Source of the DNA: Grammothele lineata | Taxonomy: Eukaryota; Basidiomycota; Agaricomycetes; Polyporales; Polyporaceae | NCBI GenBank assembly: GCA_002150815.3 | Contig: NDFF03000367.1 | Span: 788,857 to 852,856 of the forward strand | DNA length: 64,000 nt | Direction: 5' to 3' | In this document: piece by piece, positions 35,610-47,139 of the stretch | How positions within the stretch are numbered: the first letter of the stretch is position 1 | Layout of the letters: each line of letters begins with the position of its first letter | Made by a program: the position numbers and the translations under genes | Notes under the pieces: generated by a model | What the model was told of the DNA's origin: nothing | Databases searched by the model: none | Seen by the model: only the letters and a program-made list of their open reading frames with translations

Positions 35610-38279
35610 CTACTTTGCGGGAACTGCGTCCATCGGGATACCTAGCTCCTCAGCGATGAGAACAGCCGCCTTTTCGCCAATGACGATGGCGGTGGAGTAA
35701 GTGTTCTATGAGGGGTGTAAGGACACGGTTCACCGCGGAACGTAGAGAATGAACTTACAGCAGCAACGTTGCCCGGTGCGATAGACATATCAACCACCTT
35801 CAGGCATTCAGTTCCATAGACGTTGAGCCGCTCGTCCACAACACCGTCTTTTTCTCTCGGCTTCATCGCGCAGGTTCCAAGCTAATGGCGCGATGCAAAA
35901 TGCCATCAACAGATGTAAGCTCAAGCATGTGCCGAAAGGGTGACTCACCGAATGCCAAGCTGTCGCGACAGTCTTACGGACGTACTCCTCGATCGCCTTA
36001 TCATCGTCTTTTGTGTATTGGAAATCGGGTTCCTCCATAGAAACAGGGCGTGCGTTCTGCTTGGAGTATAGCTGGCTGCTCTCGCTAAACGCCGGATGGC
36101 AGCCGGGAACCTCGCCTCGGTAAGAAGGCATACGCCTCGAAAATTCGCGAGAAAGCTTGTAGCCCCATTTGTGGAGGGGCATATCTTGCGGGCTGTTGGA
36201 TAAGCGAGGTTAATTCATACTTTGACTTTGTTTACCAGAGTGTAGGCAGCCTACTCATCAAGGTATCCGGGATGGAAGTCAAGCGGAGCGTCGACCGCGG
36301 TCGCTGATGTAATGTGTACGCGCCCGGTAGACGCGGGATGCTGTATGTACCACCCAACACAGAACGCCTTCTCGACCTGTGTTTTTGATCGATCTCCCAG
36401 GAATCTGACATCCAGCCAAGTCAGTGCTGTGCACCATACGAGATGTCATCACAAAGCACGTACAACCCTACGGTACCGAGCCAAAGCACCGGCTTGTCTG
36501 GTCGCGGGACGTAGTAGTTGAGCCATCTCTCCGTGAAGGTGTCACCGATCACATCAAGATCTTTCTCGAGCGGTCGCAACTTGACACCTGAGTCTAGGCC
36601 GCTGGCCAAGGGGTCAACAAACACATGGACGGCAGTGCATATACGGGTGTTTTCTCACTTGTGCGCGATCAGGCCTGTACCCTTTGATTGCCACTCTGCC
36701 GTCCACTCTACATTAATCCGTGAGACCAATGTCATTTTAGAATATCAAATAAGAAGTTAGGATGCTCACTTTTGAGTTCGCTTTCGTCATTTGTCACGAT
36801 TCCGTCGAGCGTGTGCGTTTCCGGTGCCGCAACATAAGGCGCGAAGATGACCTGATGATCTACACAGATGTAAATGTTCGTTGGGCGCGAGTTGTGTTCG
36901 TCAGCAAAGAACGACGATGAACAGGCGACGCAATCACATATGGGGAAGACTGTAACGAACCTTGATAGTGCTCTCCGACTCCGCGGAGATCAACGAGCGG
37001 TGTGACGTTGACACGCTCGAGGACATCCTTCTGACCGATACCAGAGCGCTCGAGGATCCCAGGCGACCCGAAGGTGCCCGCAGACAGCACGACCAGGCGC
37101 TTGGCAAGAGCAATGGTAGGCGATGGGTTTTCGTCAGGACGAAACCGTTTGTTAGGGACATATTCGATCCCGATTGCTTTCGTACCCCTGATAGAACATG
37201 AGTTGAGTTCCTAACGCGGGTTTGAGAAGAGCTCACTCGAAGAGGACGCGATGAACGTGGTATCCCGTGATGATATGGATGTTCGGACGTTCTTTGTTGT
37301 AGATGTAGTGATGCGGGATGTCGGAACGCGTCCCGTCTTCCTTGCTGATCCATCTGCGTGTGATGAACGGAAGAGTTAGTATCGCATGAGGTCGTGAACG
37401 AAGAACGTACTTCTGCCATCTCTGAAATCACTTCTGTTGAGCAAAGCGAACAATGAACATCTGAGAACAAGACTCACGCCATATTTGTTGCATTCGAACA
37501 ACCCATTGATATCCTCTGTAGCGCCGCGGGCCTTGTCATACTTGGCGCCCACGTCCAAGAACTCCTTTCCAACTTCCATGTAGAACCCGCCCCATGACAC
37601 CTTCAGCGGACCGGAGTCACCGTGGGTGGAGCTTCTGGGCTCGATTTCGTAGGTCTCGCACTGGGTTGACACTCTGTATGTCAGCCCAAGGCTTTGTATC
37701 CGGGGTGCAGCGGCTTGGTTAGTAAAGACGTGCCTTCCGGAGAAGCGGGAGGAGATCTTGAGCACTCCACCCGCGGTTTCCGTGGATAGTCTCCCAGTCG
37801 TCGTAGTCGGACGCAGCCGCCCGCGTGTACATGGTGACTACGAAGACCGCCCAGAAGGCCCATGAAGTTAGCGTGCATCTTACGTGAGTCGGTTGGTAGG
37901 GTTCTTGGTAGACGTACAGTTCACACTAGAGCCGCCTCCCACGCATTGTCCGCAGGGTACGACGGGAGCGCGGCCACCCAGAGCTTCGCTGGGATGTGCA
38001 ACGTGAAACTTGACGGTCGCACTATCCGGGCGGAGATGGTAGAGATAGCGGCAGGGCTGGGTATGCAAGTAGTCATCGCGCGTAGGAGGGCCAGCCTCTA
38101 CGACGAGGATGCTGAGGGTGTGGTCGGCGTCGGCGAGACGGCCTGCGACGATACAACCACAGGTGCCGCCTAGAGCCACGTCCCAAGGATGGTCAGTGTA
38201 GGTAACAACAAAGACGACCTGCATGACATGCATACTCACCTCCGGCGATGACTATATCATAGGTTTGCGGCGTGGCCAT
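35610..38279 (-). CDS. AOX: GMC oxidoreductase, alcohol (methanol) oxidase type
   Basis: This is a FAD enzyme of the glucose-methanol-choline family that oxidises short alcohols to aldehydes with release of hydrogen peroxide; relatives are peroxisomal or secreted. The start MATPQTYDIVIAGG continues to GTCGCIVAGRLADAD, the FAD-binding fold. Next come VVPCGQCVGGGSSVN, MYTRAAASDYDDWE, the 37500-37650 exon (GPLKVSWGGFYMEVG), GYHVHRVLFE, GTFGSPGILERSGIG, GVGEHYQG, KPVLWLGTVG, PLDFHPGYLD, and the active-site exons WHSLGTCAMKPRE (catalytic His) and NTYSTAIVIGEKAA (catalytic Asn). The order matches the alcohol oxidase group better than aryl-alcohol oxidase. An 11-nt exon lies at 37411-37421 and a GC-AG intron at 37661-37733. 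An apparent stop near 36255 is inside an intron starting GTAGGC. The gene looks intact. Confidence 0.9.
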
Positions 38280-39832
38280 AGCGTGGGTGGAACTGGGGGT
38301 GAGAGAGGTTGAGAAGGGGTCTGAAACTCTAAGAGCCGTGACGGAAACTTAATATAGGGCCATCGGGAGGTGGGTGTGCCAGAGGGAGAAGGACGGGCAT
38401 AGAGACTATGGCCGAAAGAATTTGAGGAACGTGTTCTCGCATAGCGCTTCCTGATATCGGTAGGAATGAGGATTAGCAATGAAGCCCGCTTCTGTAGCTG
38501 GATCTGCGACTCGAGACTGCACGCGTCTGCCCGTCGCACGTAGGACAATGCGGGTTCAGCTGACCGTGGCCTGACCCATGTGTATGCTCCACTGGGAGCG
38601 GTAACTGGGCCGCCACTAGGCTTTCTCATACGACAGCGCTCGCCGAAGGCCGAGGCTGGGGAGTGTTATGAGAGCATTGCTGGAACGGGCGCACGAACAG
38701 AACATGATCATTGCCTGCAGAAACGAACCGACATGACAAGGAGGGCCTGGGGCCTTACTGCCATGTGTAGACATACATAAAGAACCACCATCGTTCGGCG
38801 AACCGGGAAAACTGGGAGGCGAGAACAATCAGCACGAAGACAATCTCTCAAAAGGATGGGGTTCCCCGTCCAAGGCTGACAACGGGAGGTTTCCACGATG
38901 GCAGGTCGCGAGGTGTAGGTGCTCAGTATACGGATCAGGTGCGCAATGTTTGAACACCCGTACGGCCATCCTAGTGGTGCGGACACCGGCTGAAGTTTCT
39001 TGAAGCCCGAGCCCTTGGGGGCGAGATTGTTGACGAGCCGGGGCGTGGCTACTACGTGGCTACGTCATGTTCCACAGGAGGAGCATGTCGCACGGGTAAA
39101 CGGAAGCATAGTCAAGGGCATGCGCACGACTGTATACGGTGCCAGAGGAGTCTGATCGTGAAATGTTGATGTCGCATGGATCGCTGATGGGCGGCTGAAA
39201 GGCTTGGAAGTGCAGAGCGACGTGCAAAATGGATGGCAGCCCAGCCGTCGTTCTCGTGCACTGCCCTTGGGCTATGGCAACAAGATCGTGGTCGGTGCAT
39301 ACGCTCGTGGTCGGAAGCGGAGGAGACGTGGTCGGGCAGAACAGAGGGAGCGCCTGGGTTTAGATCCCAGGGCGTAGACGGAATACCGCTAGTGTGGGAC
39401 ATGGGGTGGACGGACGGGGAGACGGGAAGGACGCGTGAGAGAGAGCTGTGTGCGCACTGCGGCCGGGTGGCTGGTGGACTGGACGACGATGACGACGGAT
39501 GGAAGACCGAGCGAGATGCAAGTAATACTTACTTCAAGTACATAGACGGAGAATAGGCAGGGTAAGCACTGATAAGCAAGCAGAGGCGCCCGTTGAAGAC
39601 GCGGTCAACAGGGGTTGTTATCGGCTGTTGACGGCGTGTTTACCGGGTGCTTACCGGGTAATGAGGCGGGTAATGAGCGGTCTGGGCCGGGATCTTGTTC
39701 GAGAGCTGGTACTGAGTTGGTTTGCTACCGCGCGCCGGGTCCGTCGCAGCTCGCCACTAGTCTCCGGTCTCACCTCGCTCCTGACCTCGACCGCGTCCCG
39801 CCCGCCCGTCGTCGCGGACGTCGTCCTCCGAA
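38280..39832. other. Intergenic region between divergent AOX and kinase genes
   Basis: About 1.55 kb containing two divergent promoters. Open frames such as 39233-39556 (+) have no recognisable content. At 39630-39680 the words TACCGGGT and GGGTAATGAG each occur twice within 40 bases, a short imperfect direct repeat. Nothing else was seen. Confidence 0.5.
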
Positions 39833-42800
39833 ATGGCGACGTCGAGCAAGCACAACTCCCGCTTCTCGTCCTTCAAGGTCTTCAAGTTCAGCGCCCCTCC
39901 TAAACCCCCGCCGCTCCCTCCAAAGGACCCATACTACCTGCCCAATCCTTCCCTTCGCTCTCTCGGAAACTCCCTCTCCCCCGAATCTCTCCCCTCCCAG
40001 CCAGCCACACCGCTGTCGGCACAGTACGCGAATCTCGTCAGGAGCCCCTCCCCCACTCCATCCTATGCCCCTAGCCGCCTCACCGTCTCACCCTATTCCG
40101 CCTCTGTCGCCGCCGCATCCTCCTCAAACTTCGACTATCCTCCCTCCGCCAGCTCACGCAAGAGCCTCTTCAAGTTTGCCCCCTTTTCCCGGCGGCCAAA
40201 GACCGCCGATGCCGCCCCCATGACTCCTGCGCCCACCCAGACGACGGTGTCGGCTGTGACCGTAGATGACCCGTCTATCTCTCTACCCTGGAACTTCCAG
40301 GTCAGCTCTATTTCTCTTCGAATCTCCCGCTTTCCGCTTACCTATGCCTATGTTTCAGCACAACATCCACGTAGATGAGGCGTACGTCTTGCTCCGTTCT
40401 TCCTGCACGTGTCGTGCGACGTGCTCATATCCTTCTAGCTTCGTCGGTCTTCCCCCAACGTGGAACGCATCTCTCCAGGAGGCCGGCTTCTCAGATGTAG
40501 AGATTGCAGCTATTGAGGCCAAGAGGGCAGAATCTCGTGCTCGCAGTGCGCGTTCTATTTATTCTTTAAATGTCGCTCGCTCCGGCTCCCCCTCCACAAC
40601 CCGCTCTCCACCCTATGGCCATCAGCAGGGCTCCCTTCGAAGGGACGACGCGTCCATTTCCCAAGTGTCTCTCGCAAGCAGCAATCGCTCATATGGCTCA
40701 CGCTCTCACATTCGTAAGATCTCTACCTCGTCTCGCGACCCATCCGAGATCTCTTCCGTTCCGCCACACAGCGACCATGAAGCCCGAAGAACACCGCCCA
40801 TCTCCCGGCCTATCCCCACACACTCGCATACCTATCCTACCTACTCGCAAAGTTCTCCTCATCTCCCCCTCCACAACTCAGCTGCTACTACCCGCATGGC
40901 ACCTCCCCCTATGCCGTCTCCCCCCGCACCAGCCGTCTCCGTTGCCTCCGACAACTCGTCCAGCTCGGGATTGTCGGAGAAGCAGCTCATGGCTCGGAAT
41001 GCACCGTCTCGCGCGTTCCATGTTGCGAACGAGTCCATCGGCACTCTACAACACTCGCCGCCCCCCGCGTATGCGTCCCCGAGGAAGGAAACGCACATGA
41101 CTCAAGCCGAAGAAGCTTTCACGCTTCCTCCCTCCATCGTAGAGACCACGTCCAACGCCCAACCGGAAGGACGCACATCTACCGACAGTGCTGGGACATC
41201 CACTACCTCCCCCGTATTGCCCACACCTCCACGACTATCATTCCACCAAGACGACCTGTCGTTATGGACGGAATCCCTGGTTTCTTCCATCCCCAAGGAA
41301 GTGACGCTCACACCTCCCAAACCCTCTTCCACACGAGCCCCTGCGAAAGCAGCCGGAAGTAGCCCTCTCAGCCGCCCCCGTGCAGTCTCAACGTCGGTTC
41401 GGGGCCGCAGTCAGCTCCCCCCGCAAAAGCCGCCACCCATGCATGAGCTGCCTCCGTCACTGCCTCCGCCACCGCCTCTACCAGTGGAGGGCGGCTTGCC
41501 TGCTTTGAATGAAGGTGCTGGAGTGGCGAGACAGACTCAGAACTCTCTCAGTATGCAGGATATGACGGCGGATTTTTCCACCGACTCCATATACTCGTCT
41601 ACGCTGCTCACGCCGGTCCTTGACGAGTTCCCGCCTATTCCCCGCATCACAGATCCTGACCAGCTAGATCTGCACGTGTCTCTCCAGCGCGAGAAGGAGA
41701 ACAGGGATTCAGGTCTGTCGACCATGACTGTCACTCCCGCGACCATTGCGACTGCCGCAGTGGTGCGCAGTGCACGGCCAAACATGGTGGTCTCCCCGGT
41801 CCGCAATGATTCTACGGATGACAGCCGGACAAGAGCTGTGCCAGCGCCTGCTCGTGGCTTAGATGATCACCGGTCGAATTCCCCGAACAGCACGGAGTCC
41901 CACTCAAGCACCTACTCTTCCTCCACAACCGCGTCGCTCTTCACCGGCACAGGCTCTGCTTCATCCGATTCTCGACCGCAGACCGTTGCGACAGATCCCC
42001 AGGAGTGGCGAATATCAGGCGCGAAGCCGAGAAGCCTCCTCTCCGATCTGTCACCATCGCCATCGCCCCGTGCATCATCATTCGCTGAGAGGGAACCGTT
42101 CGCGGTCTCCGTCACGAGCGAGCTCCGGGAGCCGGAAATTGACACCTCGTTGCAACGGAGGCCGTCGATCGTTACCGACAACTTCCTCGCTCCCTCTCAA
42201 CCCGGCCCTAACCACCTGAGTCCTCTCTCTCCGTCGTCCAGCTCGCCCTCGCCATCGTCACCTCTACCACGTTACCCTGGCTGGCTGTCTGCCGTCGTAG
42301 CGCCTCTCAAAGGGTTCATTAATGATCAGCTCGACCCCCGTGAGCTGTATACCGACCTGCGAGAGATTGCGGAAGGCGAAAGCGGCTCGGTTTACGCTGC
42401 CCGCGTCATCCCGTCAGAATCTTCGCCCGAGAATCAATCCAACACATATGTTGCGATCAAGAACATTGCCATCCTTCCCTCTGGCTCGCCGAAGATCGAC
42501 GACCTCCGGCGCGAACTCACGCTCATGAAGGGCGTGACCCACCTGAACATCCTGTCGATGGATGCACTCTATGTGGATCTGCAGGAAGATTCGCTCTGGA
42601 TCCGCATGGAGCTGATGGTACGGAGCGTGGCGGATGTCATTGCGCTGGTCGAGGAAGGGATAATGCTGGACGAGAAGATCATAGCGCAAGTTGCGTCTGA
42701 TGTGAGTTATCTGCGTTATGAAGCACGATATAACTCAGACTGACGTATCGTGACCAGGTGCTGAGCGCCCTCGACTACTTGCAGTCGAGGGGTATCGCAC

Positions 42801-43416
42801 ACAGAGATCTTCGTTCAGACAACCTCCTCGTCAATCGGGACGGCATCGTCAAACTAGCCGACTTTTCAAGCGCAGTTCAGGTGGCACATCTCAACCCGAC
42901 TGTGTCCGGCCCCGCGGGTGTCGTGTACTGGCAAGCACCCGAGATACGGAAGTGAGCTTGTTTGTCAGGTTCTCGCTGCATTGTGTTCCTGACGAAGCTG
43001 TTTAGGGGATCATACAACGCTCTTAAGGTCGACGTCTGGTCACTGGGCGCGACCGTGTGGGAGATGGCAGAAGCGGATCCACCATTCAGTGACGTGACTG
43101 ACCCGCGGCAGCTGGGTTCAGAGCTGCCAGAGCTGAGCGAAGCGGACATCTATTCACAATCTTTCCATGATTTCTTGAATCTCTGCTCAAGACCTAGCCA
43201 TTCACGACCAGATCCTCATGAACTTCTCAATGTACGTTTTCTGAATGCACCCGTGCGCGTCAGAATTCTGACCTACATTCTCTACAGACACCTTTCATCA
43301 GAACCTCGAGTGGGCGGCAGGCGATTGTGGGCGTGCTCGGACAATGCCAGGCGGTGGAGGAGCGCTTGTCGCAGCGACAGAGCATGGAATCGTCAGGGAC
43401 GGTGTCGTGGTCATAG
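39833..43416 (+). CDS. STE20/PAK-like kinase with CRIB box and atypical DFS motif
   Basis: The protein (about 1,080 residues) has a CRIB/PBD box near residue 150-170 (ISLPWNFQ joined by splicing to HNIHVDEAFVGLPPTW), which binds Cdc42/Rac GTPases. A long Ser/Pro-rich disordered linker follows. The kinase domain begins near 42345: Gly loop EIAEGESGSVYAAR, VAIK lysine (TYVAIKNI), catalytic loop IAHRDLRSDNLLV, VKLADFSSAVQV in place of VKLxDFG, VVYWQAPEIRK in place of the usual TPYWMAPE, and VDVWSLGATVWEMAEADPPF. The last exon (from about 43289) ends MESSGTVSWS. The Gly of DFG is Ser, the HRDLK Lys is Arg, and the activation-loop Thr of PAKs seems missing. It may be a weak kinase or a scaffold. 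Fold and CRIB are clear; activity is inference. Confidence 0.9.
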
Positions 43417-43917
43417 CATCTCATTACTCACGATTACGATATACCCCCGCACGGCTAATTATCCCCCCCTTGTTGGCACATGGACTCATTCGTTATGCTT
43501 AGTATAGTGCAACATGCTTTGCTTTTGGCTTGCTCGCTCTCCTTCTATCGCTCAGCACATCACGAACTGAAGACAAGGAACGTCAGGAAGCTGATGTGGA
43601 CGGACGTATACAAGCCGTCAGGGTGGCGCTCATATCTGTCATACACGTACTCGACGAAAGTGAGCAACGACAGTGCTCGTCAATAAGGATCCGTCGTTTG
43701 ATGGAAGTCAGCCTGACAGGCATGCGGAGAGTGTAGCACAAAGTCAGGCTATGCGTATGTGTCACGTTTAAGTATAATTACTTTGATCACGACGACGGTC
43801 GTTGGGCCGGGCACTCAAGTGCGCAAGTTCGGACGGTATTTCGGAGTGAACAGGGTCTCCATATCAAAACATGAATACAAATCGAAAACTAGTAATGTGT
43901 GTATCACAATAATTTGC
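43417..43917. other. Convergent spacer
   Basis: About 500 bases between the stops of the convergent kinase and membrane-protein genes. Short open frames here (43480-43686 and others) match nothing. It presumably holds both 3' untranslated regions. Confidence 0.45.
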
Positions 43918-44781
43918 CTACATCCAGAAAGACTCGTCCGTTTCACGTGCATCTCGCAAAGACCCAACCTCCACCTCGAACGACCGGACGAGGTTACGAA
44001 CGACTCCGGATTTGATGATGCGGGGCTCCGATCCTGCTTCGTCCGAGGAAAGGCATTCTCCCCAGACGCTGACAAGGGAAGTGCTCAGGGAAGACGGTGG
44101 GCTGTTGGCTGACGACGGAGGCGGAGAGCTTTGAAGGGCGTCCTTCTTCATAGGCGGCGTAGAAACGAGTGTAACGAAGGAGTCATCTTCAGACTTGCAT
44201 TGAGGTGACTGTTGTCGGACCAGCTGGGCAAGTACTGGAGGTTGCGGCGAGCCAGGGAAGACGGTGGAGACATTCCGGGTGTGACCACCAGTCGTGGGCA
44301 ATGCAGATAGATCTGCGAGAGCAGAAGGGCGATATGTGTTTTAATGGAGAAGAGAAGACCAATGAGAGAGACTAGGGGCGGTTTGATGAATGGCGGAGAT
44401 GGCAAGGCAGAGGGACTCTGCAAGGAGCGATAGGATAGGAGTGAGGATGTCGAGGAAGCCATCGAGTATGAGCCCAAGAACATAGGCAATGCCCGAGGTG
44501 ACAGAGGCGAGAAAAACCACCAAATTGCGGAAGAGGTGAAGGGTGTTACGGACAGCGTCGATGAGAGAGAAGATAACCGACACGGTCGAATTGAGTGCCG
44601 AGATAGTGTGGTTAGGAACAGCCAAAAGGAGTAAAGCCGTGATGACAAGGGCGTCGAGAGCCCAAGCGGAGAGGCCTGCATGAGATTCGACAGGGATACT
44701 TAGCTGGAGAATCAACAACCGGCGGAAACGAAGCGCAAGACCATAGGTTGGTAGTAGAAGACTGGAGAGGATAGAATGCAT
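43918..44781 (-). CDS. Hypothetical membrane protein
   Basis: I do not recognise the family. The proposed start (44781) reads MHSILSSLLLPTYGLALRF. Hydrophobic segments follow (ALDALVITALLLLAVPNH, STVSVIFSLIDAV, NLVVFLASVTSGIAYVLGLI, FLDILTPILSLLAESLCLAI), so several membrane passes are likely. One intron beginning GTCTCT and ending CTCGCAG near 44311 joins IHQTAP to NLSALPTTGGHTRN, giving a soluble Ser/Pro-rich tail that ends DARETDESFWM. The total is about 270 residues. The open frame continues upstream of the chosen Met, but that part is hydrophilic and overlaps the promoter of the divergent eIF2 gamma gene, so the shorter start is preferred. Confidence 0.65.
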
Positions 44782-45098
44782 CGTCGCGGGTGGGAGGGAT
44801 AGGATACAGAAGTCCTTGTGCGGTATGTACGCAGCTGGTAAGAGAACGTTGTGACTTGGGTGGTTGATATTCTTCGAAGACTCGAACCCGGCGAGGTGCG
44901 ACGGAGGGAGCAAGCCACGTGACCCGATCATATGATCTGGGCTGGATCTGGAATCTGGATTCTGCATCTGCCTGCCTCGCGTCTTCTAACTGCAAGTCAC
45001 TCTCGCTCGGGAAACTTGCACTCGGTCTCCCTCTTCGTTTGCTACCCTGACATCCTCTATTCGTCCACCCCCTATCACTGCGCGACTGTTCCCCCACC
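44782..45098. promoter_or_regulatory. Shared divergent promoter region
   Basis: This is a 317-base spacer between the start codons of the membrane-protein gene (-) and eIF2 gamma (+). It must carry both promoters. A CACGTG core (within CCACGTGACC near 44916) could bind a bHLH factor of the Cbf1/Pho4 kind. No TATA box was obvious. Confidence 0.45.
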
Positions 45099-46873
45099 AT
45101 GCCAGGAGACGAAACCAGACGCAAGCCCCACGATGAAAGTGACTCGGAGGACGAGAGCGACTCGGAGCCCATCGTCTCCGTCGACATCGACCCTTCCGCC
45201 CTCACCCCGCTCTCTCCAGAAGTCATCTCAAAACAGGTCAGTCATCGCTGTCGTCTTGCGCCTCCTCACTGACATCTATTCGTAGGCGACCATCAACCTC
45301 GGTCAGCAACTCAGCCCGGCATTCGCTTGGCCGCTCTATGCTCATCTTTTTGCTCGCAGGTACCATCGGCCATGTCGCCCACGGTAAATCCACCGTAGTC
45401 AAAGCTATCTCAGGCGTTATGACGGTCCGTTTCAAGAACGAGCTCGTTCGTAACATTACCATTAAGCTCGGTTACGCCAATGCAAAGGTTCGCCTATTTG
45501 TTACATTCCCATCCATATCCAATACCGATCATTCCACTCTTCTCCCTCAACAACTCGTAGATCTACAAGTGCGAAAACGAGGCTTGCCCTCGACCGGGCT
45601 GCTACCGTTCGTATCGTTCAGATAAGGAGGATAACCCCCCGTGTGAGCGCCCGGGCTGCAACTCCCGCATGAAGCTCGTCAGACATGTCTCCTTCGTCGA
45701 TTGCCCGGGACACGATATTCTCATGGCAACCATGCTTAACGGTGCTGCCGTCATGGACGCTGCTCTGCTCCTCATTGCCGGCAATGAGACCTGCCCCCAA
45801 CCCCAAACCTCCGAGCATTTGGCTGCAGTCGAAATCATGAAGCTCGAAAATATCATTATCCTCCAAAATAAGGTCGACCTGATCAAAGAAGAGCAAGCAT
45901 TAGAGCACCACAAGAGTATCGTGGCCTTCGTCAAGGGTACGCTCCGTATCCTATTTCCCGGCTGGTATGACGCTTACAGCCTGTGTGAGTAGGTACGGTC
46001 GCGGAGTCTTCGCCTATCGTCCCAATTTCTGCCCAGCTCAAGTACAATATCGATGCGGTCAACGAGTACATTGTCAAACGCATACCAATTCCCACCCGCA
46101 ACTTTACCGCGGACCCTCGTCTTATCGTTATCCGTTCTTTCGACGTCAACAAGCCAGGCGCGGAGGTAGACGAGCTAAAGGGCGGTGTTGCTGGCGGTTC
46201 GATCCTCACCGGTGTCTTGCGCCTCGGGCAGGAAGTTGAAATTCGCCCGGGAATCGTCACCAAGGATGCCCAGGGCCGCAACAGGTGCAAACCCATTTTC
46301 TCTAGGATCGTGTCGTTGCATGCAGAGAGCAACCACCTGCAGTTCGCCGTTCCTGGTGGTTTGATCGGTGTGGGCACGAGGATCGATCCGACCCTCTGCC
46401 GTGCGGATCGGCTTGTCGGCCAGGTTCTCGGTGCGGTGGGCAAGTTGCCCAAGATCTTCACCGGCGAGTTCATTTTCGAAACATCTGTCGTATCATTGTT
46501 TCTGACAGCACCTTCGTAATAGAGCTCGAGATCAGTCTCTTCCTCCTTCGTCGCCTTCTCGGTGTCAAGACCGAAGACAAGAAGCAGACAAAAGTTTCGA
46601 AGCTCACGAAGAACGAGCTCCTGTTGATCAACATCGGCTCTACTTCGACTGGCGGCCGTGTTCTCAGTGTCAAGGGCGATCTCGCCAAGATCCAGCTAAC
46701 TTCCCCGGCATGTACGGAAGTCGGCGAGAAGGTCGCGCTGTCAAGACGCATTGAGAAGCATTGGCGACTTGTTGGTGCGTAATATGCGTCGTACATTGAT
46801 CCTCTGTTCTCTGATTACCTCAATCTCAGGTTGGGGAAGTGTCCAGCGTGGAACTGTGCTCGAGGTCGACTGA
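45099..46873 (+). CDS. GCD11: Translation initiation factor eIF2 gamma subunit
   Basis: eIF2 gamma is the GTPase subunit that carries Met-tRNAi to the 40S ribosome. The start (45099, context CCACCATGC) is followed by an acidic N-terminus and [13 protein letters not shown]. The G1 box [19 protein letters not shown] is completed by splicing near 45359. The zinc-ribbon insert typical of eIF2 gamma follows ([11 protein letters not shown] and CERPGCNSR). G3 is VDCPGHD and G4 is NKVDL. Domains II and III contain [44 protein letters not shown] and [14 protein letters not shown]. An intron at 46464-46522 uses a GC donor (GCGAGT). No lesion was seen; expected size is about 465-470 residues. Confidence 0.97.
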
Positions 46874-47139
46874 ATGTGTTCAGATCTATTGTTGTAGAAC
46901 TTGTCACTGTACTCACTCCGCCATGATCTGTAGCACTAGGGGCATGTCGCACATACGTTTCACGTACCGCTTCACGCCGGCTGACTCGGCACGGTTGTAT
47001 TAATGCTCTCTGTTCTCTGATCACACACGATGTCCGACTATAGTGCAGGGGTCGAATAGAGGTGTATTACGAGGAAATGGAGCAAAACGCGACGATAACA
47101 AGCAAGCGAGCGACAATGATAGGTTGGACGTAAATCGAT

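Noticed and set aside
44870..44935. tRNA-like B-box (GGTTCGAGTC on the minus strand)
   Set aside because: No A-box or cloverleaf pairing could be found around it.
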